Source: Ruania halotolerans (lineage in GTDB: Bacteria; Actinomycetota; Actinomycetes; Actinomycetales; Beutenbergiaceae). Taken from it: DNA of 64,000 bases. A model generated the notes under the pieces. The model was not told the origin of the DNA, made no database searches, and saw only the letters and a list, made by a program, of their open reading frames with translations. Both the position numbers and the translations under genes were made by a program. How positions within the stretch are numbered: position 1 is the first letter of the stretch; the number at the start of each line of letters is the position of its first letter. The stretch lies in contig NZ_CP088017.1 of NCBI RefSeq assembly GCF_021049285.1, positions 2,181,380 through 2,245,379 of the forward strand, given 5' to 3'. Of the stretch, positions 56,686-64,000 are shown piece after piece.

Positions 56686-57759
56686 ATGGTCGAGTTGGAA
56701 CTTGTGGGTATCCACACGGACGGGGAGCGCGTCGTCCTGATGGGGCCCGAAGGGGAGCGGTACCGCCTGGTGATCGATGATGCGCTGCGCGCGGCCGTGC
56801 GTCGGGACCGCCCGCAGCTCGAACAGGTGCGCACCGAAGGTGCCGTACGCCCCCGTGAGATCCAGGTGATGATCCGGGCCGGCGCGAGCGCCGAGGAGAT
56901 CGCTGAGGAGTCGGGGGCTCCGCTGGAGACCATCCGCCGCTATGAGGGGCCGGTGATCGCTGAACGTCAGCACGTCAGTCAGCGGGCTCGAGCACTCGCC
57001 ATCGGTCGCGATCCGGGTGCTCCCGTGCTCGCCGACGTCGTCGTGGACCGGTTAGCCTCGCGGGGCGTCGCGGCCAGCTCGATCGAGTGGGACGCCCGGC
57101 GGAGCGGAGGTGACCCCTGGGTGCTGGTCGCACGCTTCGTCGCCGGCGAGCGTGAACGTGAGGCGACGTGGCAGGTCGACTTGTCCGCGCGAATGCTCGT
57201 TGCACTTGACGACGAAAGCCGTTGGCTCTCCGAAACCGAATGGCCGGTCTCCCCCGGGCCCCGCCGCCACCTTTCCTCGGTACGCGGGGGCGCCCCGTAC
57301 GACGTCGAGTCCGATGATGAGGTGGACCTTTCTGGTCCTCTGCACGCGGTCGACGCCGCCCTGCACCCGAGCCAGGACGCTGATGGTCCGGACCAGCCAG
57401 GATCGGACGACGACGCGAGCCACACCGAGGCCCTGCTGGATCAGCTCTCGGCCAGTCGCGGAGTGCGTCTGCCGGTGGCTGACCCAGAGGAGGACGACGA
57501 CCTGCATGAACCGATGCTCTGGGACGACCCGCCGCCCGCGCACCCGCCCGCCTCGCACCCGCAGGAGCGACCGGACGCTACGGTCCTGAGCGCACCCGAG
57601 AACTCAGGCACGCCCGACGGCGCCACCGCGGCCGGGATGGATTCGGAGTCCAGCACCGAGCATCCCGACTCCGAGACCGAACGTCCCCGGCGCAGTCGCC
57701 GACGCCGGACGAGTGTTCCCTCCTGGGACGAGATCGTCTTCGGCGCGAAGCACGACTGA
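56686..57759 (+). CDS. sepH: SepH-type cell-division regulator (DUF3071)
   Basis: A 357-residue protein. The DUF3071 domain (1-165) begins VELELVGIHTDGERVVL and contains a helix-turn-helix (REIQVMIRAGASAEEIAEESGAPLETIRRYEG, residues ~58-88 in part). The C-terminal half is acidic, disordered and ends in a basic patch PRRSRRRR. Streptomyces and mycobacterial SepH promote FtsZ assembly at division sites. GGAGG lies four bases before the ATG at 56686, which matches the family start. Confidence 0.9.
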   Translation: MVELELVGIHTDGERVVLMGPEGERYRLVIDDALRAAVRRDRPQLEQVRTEGAVRPREIQVMIRAGASAEEIAEESGAPLETIRRYEGPVIAERQHVSQRARALAIGRDPGAPVLADVVVDRLASRGVAASSIEWDARRSGGDPWVLVARFVAGEREREATWQVDLSARMLVALDDESRWLSETEWPVSPGPRRHLSSVRGGAPYDVESDDEVDLSGPLHAVDAALHPSQDADGPDQPGSDDDASHTEALLDQLSASRGVRLPVADPEEDDDLHEPMLWDDPPPAHPPASHPQERPDATVLSAPENSGTPDGATAAGMDSESSTEHPDSETERPRRSRRRRTSVPSWDEIVFGAKHD

Positions 57760-57842
57760 CCGCACCAGACCGGGGGCGCCGTGATTCGTCGACGGACTGG
57801 ACGATCATCGCAAGCGGCGGGACGGGGTCATTGCCGGATTCC

Positions 57843-58979
57843 TTATGCCTGCACGGTCACGAGCGGTACGGTCACCTCGGCCAGCGTCAGTGCACCGTGC
57901 ATCCCCACGAGCGCGAGCGACGATTCGCTCTGGCTACGGGAGTCCACCACGGCATGCGTGCCGTTCGCGATCACCACCACATCGCCGACGGTCTCCCTCA
58001 CCCCAGCACTGACTGGCCCGATCAGCCCGGAGTCGATCAGCTCGGCGCGGGTGATCACTGTCGTGAGATCCCCGAGGGTGTCCCGCCATCGGGTCGCCAC
58101 CTCTTCGGCGCTGCCCGGGCGGCAGTACAGATGGACGGCGCGCGGCTCGCCCCCGACGAGGTCCACATCGCGGTGGAGCCGCTCGTCGGCGGCGATATCG
58201 GTGCGATCTGCCACCGGCACGTCTACCATGCCGTGATCAGCTGTCACCTGCATCAGGGTGCCGGGCGGGAGCATCCGGGCGAGGCGAGCCAACTCCTGGT
58301 CGAGAATCGTGAGCGCCTCGGCCCACTCCGGGCACCGCCACCCGTTGCGGTGGCCGATGGCGTCCAGATCACCCCAATAGAGGTAGACCACGTCGACCTG
58401 GGGATCCCGCAGTTCCCGCAGCGCCGCATCCACCCGCTCAGACAGTGACTGCGCGGGCGTGTATTCGCCGCCGCGCAGCGCTGCCCGAGTCAGCCCGGAG
58501 TCGGCAAAACGCCATGGGCCCACACTGACCGCCAGCCTCCCGGACCGGTCCAGACGTTCGAAGACCGTCGGAATCTGCTGCCACTCGTGCGGGTCCGCGC
58601 CACCGTTCCACGAGACCAGATTGACCAGCCCGCCACGCTCACCACGGACCGTGTAGCCGAGCATCCGGGTACGACCCCCTTCACGACCGGTACCGAGATA
58701 GGTCACATTCGTTGCGGTCGTCGTGGGGAAGGTCGCCTGCAGCGCACGCAATCGATCTGCACCAGTGAGGAAGGGAGCCCGGTCCGAACAGTCGGTCAGG
58801 TTGTACCACCCGAGACCGTCCACCAGGACCACACAGGCCTTTCGGCTGTCGGGCAGACCCAACCGGGACCGGGCGTCTGCCACCTCAGCCTGCTCGTCAC
58901 CGCCCAGGTCGATCCCGCACGCGCCCACGGCCCCCAGTAGCACGTCACCGAGTCGGCCGACCGGTTCCGCCGGCTTCAC
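57843..58979 (-). CDS. Alkaline-phosphatase-superfamily phosphodiesterase/pyrophosphatase
   Basis: A 378-residue enzyme. Metal site residues: Asp54 (LVDGLGWYN), Thr in FPTTTATN (84-91, probable nucleophile), DLDAIGH, ADHGM and a C-terminal MHG. The layout matches nucleotide pyrophosphatase/phosphodiesterases, with cytosolic location because no signal peptide is seen. The substrate is unknown. The GTG at 58979 overlaps the DUF5998 stop (GTGA), so the two proteins are made together, as in other Actinobacteria. Confidence 0.88.
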   Translation of the reverse strand: MKPAEPVGRLGDVLLGAVGACGIDLGGDEQAEVADARSRLGLPDSRKACVVLVDGLGWYNLTDCSDRAPFLTGADRLRALQATFPTTTATNVTYLGTGREGGRTRMLGYTVRGERGGLVNLVSWNGGADPHEWQQIPTVFERLDRSGRLAVSVGPWRFADSGLTRAALRGGEYTPAQSLSERVDAALRELRDPQVDVVYLYWGDLDAIGHRNGWRCPEWAEALTILDQELARLARMLPPGTLMQVTADHGMVDVPVADRTDIAADERLHRDVDLVGGEPRAVHLYCRPGSAEEVATRWRDTLGDLTTVITRAELIDSGLIGPVSAGVRETVGDVVVIANGTHAVVDSRSQSESSLALVGMHGALTLAEVTVPLVTVQA

Positions 58980-59563
58980 TCTCGGGCGGCCACCGTGGCC
59001 GCGGAGAGCTCGGACGCGAAAGCGGTGGCTGCTGCCATCGCGTGCGGGCCTTCCGCCTGAGCGCTGACGCGCACGACAAGATCGTCAGGCATAGCCGTGC
59101 CCGTCAGGCCATGGTCGGCCTCGCACTCCGGATCCGGGCAGGTCGCCGGTTCTAGATCGATCCGGCTCACCGAGCCCCAGTTGATCGCAATGGTCAGCTC
59201 GGTGCCACCAGTGCCCTGAGTATAGGTGACCGGGTCGCTCACCCCGTGGGTCAATCCCACCGAACGAATCTCGCGCAACGCGACTGCCTCTGTCGTGGCC
59301 GCCGCGTTCACCGCACCCAGTGGCGCCTCACCCGGAATATCGTCCACGTGAGCAACGACCAAGCGTGTGGGCGTCAGCACCAACGTGGTGATGTGCCGGC
59401 GGACCTCGGTCCGATCGAACATGGTCTCCGGATGCACGAGATAGGCGCGCACCGGTTCGCCGGCGAGCGCCACTTCCAGCACATCGGTCACCAATGCCGG
59501 GTAATAACCGGCGCGATCGATCTCCCGCCTCAGGTCTCGCAGCTGATCCGTTCGTGAACTCAC
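58976..59563 (-). CDS. DUF5998 family protein
   Basis: A 195-residue soluble protein of an actinobacterial family (LRREIDRAGYYPALVTDVLEVALAGE, VHPETMFDRTEVRRHITTLVLTPTRLV). CPDPEC near residue 140 may be a small metal knuckle. The start is GTG at 59563, with GAGACT six bases upstream and GGGAG nine bases upstream, so both leaderless and SD-led starts are possible. Constantly paired with the phosphatase; function unknown. Confidence 0.82.
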   Translation of the reverse strand: MSSRTDQLRDLRREIDRAGYYPALVTDVLEVALAGEPVRAYLVHPETMFDRTEVRRHITTLVLTPTRLVVAHVDDIPGEAPLGAVNAAATTEAVALREIRSVGLTHGVSDPVTYTQGTGGTELTIAINWGSVSRIDLEPATCPDPECEADHGLTGTAMPDDLVVRVSAQAEGPHAMAAATAFASELSAATVAARE

Positions 59564-59589
59564 GTCGCTAGTCTCCCACTTCGGGGGCG

Positions 59590-62283
59590 TCAGGGAAGTA
59601 CCCGACGAGCCGCATCGCCGCGCTGCGGCTGCGCGACGTCCACATGCATCCCGAGGATCGCTACTCCGGACTCTGCAACGAGCACCGGGTTGAGCTCCAC
59701 CACGGACACTTCCGCCAACTCGTCCTTGAGCACGGAGACCCGTCCAAGCACGTCCTCCAGCGCAGCCACATCAGAAGCCGGCAGACCACGCTGTCCGAAG
59801 AGACGCGGCGAAGCGCGGAGCGACCGGATCATCTCGGAGACGTCCTCATCGGTGAGCGGCGGCACCCGGTAGCTCACATCTCCCAACAGTTCTACGGCGT
59901 CTCCGGCCAGCCCGACACTCAGGATCGGGCCATAGAGCGGATCCTCTGCCGCACGGATGACACAGGCGACACCCGGAGGCGCCATGGCCTGGACGTCGAA
60001 GCTGGCGGTCCGGCCAGTCAATGCTCGAACGCGCGCCTCTGCTTGCCGGTAGGCCTCGGTCAGCTCGGCCGGCGTCGACAGGTCCAGCCTGATGGCGCCG
60101 AGATAGGAACGATGCCGAAGCAATTCGTCCACGGTCTTCAGCGCCACCGGCCACCCGACCTCCTCCGCGGCGATCAGCGCCTCCTCCAGAGTGCTCACCC
60201 GGCGTTCGGACCATGTCCGGATTCCGTGTGAGCCCAGCAGCTGGCGGGCACGTTCGGGCGGGAGACGCTTGGTGGTGCCGGCTGGCAGACCGGTGAGTTC
60301 GGCCTGGACGAGGTTTTTGGCTCCCCGGCGGTCCACATCGTCGAAGTCGACCCGCCGGCCACGTCCACTCTCGCGCCAGCGCCGGTACTGGCGCGCCTGT
60401 GCGATCGCGGCGACGGCGGTCTCCGCACTCGGAAAGGTCGGCACCTCGACGGATTCGACCGCATCCTCATGGCCCGCTTCACCCGCTGATCCGCGCGGGC
60501 CTGCTGGTCCGATCAAGCCGGTGACTGCGTACAAGGTCGCCGCGACGGTCCGCCCGGACACCTCAGCGAGTCTGCGGATGTGTGCGCTGATGGGACCGGT
60601 CTCGGGGGCCAGCAGGGGGGCATACCCGACCACGGCCACGTCCCAATCATCCCTGGCCAGCGCCGCGTCCACCTGTTCGGCGTACTCTGCGGCCCCGGCA
60701 CGGGGGCTCATCGCGATCGGGTCGCAGGCGAGGGTGAGGCGATGGTGGCGGACGAGCTCCGCGAGGACCGCAGCCTGCGCACCGGTGTTCGTGATGACCA
60801 GCACGCGGTCTCCGGCCGGGAGCGGCTGCTCGCTGAGCAGGGCCGCCAGGTCAAGCATCTCCGTGACCGACTGGGTCTGCAGCACCCCCGCCTGGCGCAT
60901 CAGCTCGTCCAATGCCCGCCGCGGTACCCGGGTGGTCCGCACGGAGTGCCCCGGGAGCTGCAACTGTCCGGTGGTGCCCGCGATCATGGCCACCACCGGT
61001 CCCTTCTCGGACAGGCGCCGTGCCACCCGGGAGAACTTGCGCGGGTTGCCGATCGACTCCAGCCGCACGCAGGCCACCGTGGTCTGATCGTCGGTGGTCC
61101 AGTACTGCATCGCGTCGTTGCCGGACACATCGACCCGATGTCCGGCCGAAAGGAACGAGGACAGACCGAGGCGACGTTCGGCGGCCCCGTCCAGCAGGTG
61201 GAGCCCGGCTGCCGCGGACTGGCAGAAGATCCCGATACGGCCTGCGCGCACGGGCCCCGTCCACAGCGTTGCGTTCAACGCCTCGGCCTCCCCGCCGGTG
61301 AGTACGCCGAAGGATCGCGGTCCGACCAGCCGCATCCCGTACTGACGCAGCGTTCGCACGAGCGTGCGTTGCGGCACCTTTCCGGAGGGCTGCCCCGACT
61401 CGTAGCCACCGGTGTACAGCACCACCGCGCGGACCCCCACACGGGCCAGCTGCGGGACCAGATCCAACACCTGAGCTGCTGGGGCGGCCACCAGCGCCAG
61501 GTCGATCTCTGCACCCGCCTCGGGTTCGAGGTCCTCCACTCGTGGGGCGCCAGGGCCTAGACCGGCGGTGACGACGCGCCCAGCAGCGACCCGACCCAGA
61601 CCCGAGCGAAGCCGCTCAGCGAACGCCGTACCCTCCTCCCCGGCACCGACCAGGAGCACCCGGCGCGGTGCGAGCACTGCACGCATACTCAGCGCCTCCG
61701 CGCGACGCTCACGCTCCATCAACACCGCCAGCGAACGATCGGTCGGTCGGATCGTGAAGGAGACGCTCACGATTCCGTCGTCGAAAACCTGATGGACGTC
61801 GTACCCGGCATCGGTGAACACCCGCAGCATCCGGGCATTCTGCGGCAGGACGTCCGCGACGAACCGGCGCACCCCGAGTTCTCGACCTGCGGCCGCGAGG
61901 TGCTCGAGCAGCACGGAGCCGAGTCCTCGTCCCTGCGCGGAGTCAGAGACGTTGAAGGCGATCTCGGCGGAGTCCTCGTCGACCCGGTCGAACCGGCCAA
62001 TGGCCACCAGCTCCCCACCGGACTCCAACACGAGCGCCACCCGGGTGCGGTGGTCCACGTGCGTGAAGTGATGCAGATCCCGCGCCGGCAATCGCTCCAG
62101 CGGGGCGAAGAATCGCAGGTACACCGATTCCGGCGATTGCCGCGCGTGGAATCGCTCGACGGCGTCAGCATCCGTCGGCAGGATGGGCCTGATCCGCATA
62201 GTGGTCCCGTCCCGCAGCACCACATCGGCTTCCCAGTGCTCCGGGTAGGTGGTCTCCCCCACCGGGGCGTTGCCGTGAGCCAT
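59590..62283 (-). CDS. GNAT acetyltransferase fused to NDP-forming acyl-CoA synthetase (Pat-like)
   Basis: An 897-residue protein. Residues 20-170 are a GNAT domain with acetyl-CoA loop QGRGLG (117-122). Then come a CoA-binding Rossmann domain (about 190-310, VLLVGAGEEGTAFAERL), a succinyl-CoA-ligase-like domain (about 330-600) and a C-terminal ATP-grasp domain (about 670-890). E. coli/Salmonella Pat has the GNAT at the other end. Known relatives acetylate acetyl-CoA synthetase and other lysines; the ligase part often acts as a sensor. TAGGAT lies six bases before the ATG. Confidence 0.9.
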   Translation of the reverse strand: MAHGNAPVGETTYPEHWEADVVLRDGTTMRIRPILPTDADAVERFHARQSPESVYLRFFAPLERLPARDLHHFTHVDHRTRVALVLESGGELVAIGRFDRVDEDSAEIAFNVSDSAQGRGLGSVLLEHLAAAGRELGVRRFVADVLPQNARMLRVFTDAGYDVHQVFDDGIVSVSFTIRPTDRSLAVLMERERRAEALSMRAVLAPRRVLLVGAGEEGTAFAERLRSGLGRVAAGRVVTAGLGPGAPRVEDLEPEAGAEIDLALVAAPAAQVLDLVPQLARVGVRAVVLYTGGYESGQPSGKVPQRTLVRTLRQYGMRLVGPRSFGVLTGGEAEALNATLWTGPVRAGRIGIFCQSAAAGLHLLDGAAERRLGLSSFLSAGHRVDVSGNDAMQYWTTDDQTTVACVRLESIGNPRKFSRVARRLSEKGPVVAMIAGTTGQLQLPGHSVRTTRVPRRALDELMRQAGVLQTQSVTEMLDLAALLSEQPLPAGDRVLVITNTGAQAAVLAELVRHHRLTLACDPIAMSPRAGAAEYAEQVDAALARDDWDVAVVGYAPLLAPETGPISAHIRRLAEVSGRTVAATLYAVTGLIGPAGPRGSAGEAGHEDAVESVEVPTFPSAETAVAAIAQARQYRRWRESGRGRRVDFDDVDRRGAKNLVQAELTGLPAGTTKRLPPERARQLLGSHGIRTWSERRVSTLEEALIAAEEVGWPVALKTVDELLRHRSYLGAIRLDLSTPAELTEAYRQAEARVRALTGRTASFDVQAMAPPGVACVIRAAEDPLYGPILSVGLAGDAVELLGDVSYRVPPLTDEDVSEMIRSLRASPRLFGQRGLPASDVAALEDVLGRVSVLKDELAEVSVVELNPVLVAESGVAILGMHVDVAQPQRGDAARRVLP

Positions 62284-62289
62284 GACACG

Positions 62290-62295
62290 ATCCTA
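62290..62295 (-). promoter_or_regulatory. -10 box for leaderless Pat-like gene
   Basis: Minus-strand TAGGAT, six bases, ATG at 62283. Divergent from the topoisomerase gene. Confidence 0.5.
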
Positions 62296-62355
62296 GATGG
62301 CGCTCACCGGTGTGTACTGGCCGTGCTGATCGGCCCGGCAGGGGATGATGAGTAG

Positions 62356-64000
62356 ATGGCACGCCGCAGCACGCCCGGACCAGAGCAGACCCCGGTCGAC
62401 TCCATCGTCATCGATACCGACGTCTCCACCGAGATGCGTGGTTCGTTCTTGGAGTACGCCTACTCGGTGATCTACTCCCGTGCCCTTCCCGATGCGCGGG
62501 ACGGGTTGAAGCCGGTGCACCGTCGCATCCTGTTTCAAATGGCCGAGATGGGGCTGCGGCCCGACCGTGGGCATGTGAAGTCGGCCCGGGTGGTCGGTGA
62601 GGTCATGGGCAAACTGCACCCGCACGGCGACGGTGCCATCTATGACGCCCTCGTGCGGATGGCGCAGTCATTCTCACTGCGACTGCCGCTGGTCGACGGT
62701 CACGGCAACTTCGGGTCCTTGGACGATGGCCCCGCGGCCCCGCGGTACACCGAGGCGCGGCTGGCGCCGGCGGCCCTGGTGATGACCGCGGATCTCAACG
62801 AGGACGTCGTTGATTTCGTTCCCAATTACGACAGCCAGCTGACTCAGCCGGAGGTGCTGCCCTCCGCGCTTCCGAACCTGCTGGTCAACGGTGCGTCCGG
62901 GATCGCCGTCGGTATGGCCACCAACATGCCTCCGCACAATCTCGTCGAAGTGGTCGCCGCGGCGCGGCATCTGATCGCTCATCCGGATGCCGATCTGGAG
63001 GCGCTGATGCGGTTCGTGCCTGGCCCGGACCTGCCAGGCGGGGGCAAGATCGTCGGGTTGGACGGAATCCGGGAGGCGTATGCCACCGGTCGCGGTTCAT
63101 TCCGCACCCGGGCTACGGCCCGAGTGGAGAGCCTCACCCCTCGCAAGAAGGGAATCGTGGTCACCGAGCTGCCGTACCAGGTGGGCCCGGAACGGGTCAT
63201 CGAGAAGATCAAGGACGCCGTCCAGGCAAAGAAACTCCAGGGCATCGCAGCGGTGAACGATCTCACCGACCGCGCCCATGGGCTGCGGCTGGTGATCGAG
63301 GTGAAGAACGCCTTCAACCCCGAAGCCGTGCTCGCCCAGTTGTACCGGCTCACCCCGCTTGAGGAGTCTTTCGGGATCAATAACGTGGCGCTGGTGGAGG
63401 GCCAGCCGCGCACTCTCGGGCTACGTGAACTCCTTCAGGTCTACGTCGCGCACCGGCTCACCGTGGTACGCCGCCGGTGCGAGTTCCGGCTCGCCAAACG
63501 GCGCGAGCGTGCTCACCTTGTCGAGGGCCTGCTCATCGCCATCGCGGACATCGACGAGGTGATCTCGGTGATCCGCACCAGCGATGACGCCGAATCTGCG
63601 CGCGCTCGCCTGATGGCAGTCTTCGACCTTTCTGAGGCCCAAGCCGAGTACATCCTCGAACTGCGCCTGCGGCGGCTGACGAAATTCTCCCGGATCGAAC
63701 TCGAGGCCGAGCGAGACGAGCTGGCCAAGGAGATCGAGGCGCTCGAAGAGATCCTCGGCGACGAAGGCCTACTCCGGGATGTGGTCTCGGACGAACTGGC
63801 CCGCGTAGCAGCTGAGCATGGAACGCCGCGACGTACGGTCTTGCTGGAAGCTTCCGGTGCCACCGCCACGGCGGAGTCCCACCAGTCTCGTGCACGGCAG
63901 GGTCGTGGCAATGACGTCCCGCTGGAGATCGCCGACACTCCGTGCCGAGTCCTGCTCTCGGCGACCGGTCTCCTCGTCCGGACCGCGGACGCTGCCGAAC
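62356..64000 (+). CDS. Type IIA topoisomerase subunit A (ParC/GyrA-type), 5' part
   Basis: The first 548 residues; the gene runs off the right edge. Core signature: [41 protein letters not shown] and the catalytic Arg130-Tyr131 (APRYTEARL). Then the tower and coiled-coil ([28 protein letters not shown]). In the quinolone pocket the position of E. coli GyrA Ser83 is Gly93 and Asp87 is Asp97. In Actinobacteria a ParC/GyrA-like gene near the dut-sepH region pairs with a gyrB/parE gene and is distinct from the origin-linked gyrA, so ParC is favoured, but the C-terminal domain is not visible. Confidence 0.92.
   Translation, partial: MARRSTPGPEQTPVDSIVIDTDVSTEMRGSFLEYAYSVIYSRALPDARDGLKPVHRRILFQMAEMGLRPDRGHVKSARVVGEVMGKLHPHGDGAIYDALVRMAQSFSLRLPLVDGHGNFGSLDDGPAAPRYTEARLAPAALVMTADLNEDVVDFVPNYDSQLTQPEVLPSALPNLLVNGASGIAVGMATNMPPHNLVEVVAAARHLIAHPDADLEALMRFVPGPDLPGGGKIVGLDGIREAYATGRGSFRTRATARVESLTPRKKGIVVTELPYQVGPERVIEKIKDAVQAKKLQGIAAVNDLTDRAHGLRLVIEVKNAFNPEAVLAQLYRLTPLEESFGINNVALVEGQPRTLGLRELLQVYVAHRLTVVRRRCEFRLAKRRERAHLVEGLLIAIADIDEVISVIRTSDDAESARARLMAVFDLSEAQAEYILELRLRRLTKFSRIELEAERDELAKEIEALEEILGDEGLLRDVVSDELARVAAEHGTPRRTVLLEASGATATAESHQSRARQGRGNDVPLEIADTPCRVLLSATGLLVRTADAAE

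Overview
The window is a gene-dense, high-GC (roughly two-thirds G+C) chromosomal segment of an actinobacterium. Gene order points to Actinomycetota, most likely a Micrococcales-type genome. The left third follows the mycobacterial relA-apt-secF-secD-yajC-ruvB-ruvA-ruvC-yebC-pdxT-pdxS-pimA-patA-pgsA-HIT-thrS order. The region from about 48.5 to 56.3 kb follows the mycobacterial 23S methyltransferase / APC permease / ceoB-ceoC / DUF3159 / OB / DUF3710 / dut / DUF3093 / DUF4193 order. Many starts are GTG, stop/start overlaps (ATGA, GTGA, TGATG) are common, and TANNNT -10 boxes lie six bases before several start codons. I cannot fix the genus from sequence alone. No insertion sequence, integrase, prophage, CRISPR array, rRNA gene or clear pseudogene was seen.

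Region by region. 1-17.4 kb (minus strand): start of relA, apt, SecDF-YajC translocon subunits, RuvABC Holliday junction machinery, YebC, the PdxS/PdxT vitamin B6 synthase with a Nudix gene wedged between its subunits, and a coupled run thrS - HIT - pgsA - patA-like - pimA - unknown membrane protein - PrsW that makes phosphatidylinositol mannosides. 17.5-19.2 kb: four tRNAs (Val-GAC, Cys, Gly, Val-CAC) around a PabB-like gene. 19.4-31.5 kb: a stand-alone SNF2 helicase, a membrane-anchored sulfite-oxidase-fold protein, the glgX-treY-treZ glycogen-to-trehalose operon, a PabC-like aminotransferase, a second HIT protein and a small Rossmann-like protein.

31.5-48.4 kb: an orphan ATP-grasp ligase, DUF3000-RNase D, fadA-fadB beta-oxidation genes, a PRPP-synthetase paralogue, dxs, an orphan YqaJ-like nuclease, a GuaB1-type GMP reductase, an S9 peptidase and aconitase with a perfect 24-bp palindrome upstream. 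48.5-64 kb: a 23S rRNA/tRNA uracil methyltransferase, a KimA-like potassium importer divergent from two TrkA/RCK proteins, the DUF3159-OB-DUF3710-dut block, DUF3093, DUF4193, the SepH cell-division regulator, a phosphatase-DUF5998 pair, a GNAT-first protein acetyltransferase fused to an NDP-forming acyl-CoA synthetase, and the 5' part of a ParC/GyrA-type topoisomerase subunit.

Most genes are housekeeping and conserved across Actinomycetota. I did not find a clear new multigene system. The most promising leads are the acnA palindrome, the widespread leaderless start geometry, the orphan YqaJ nuclease and ATP-grasp ligase, the HARP/SMARCAL1-like helicase, and the KimA-RCK potassium module.
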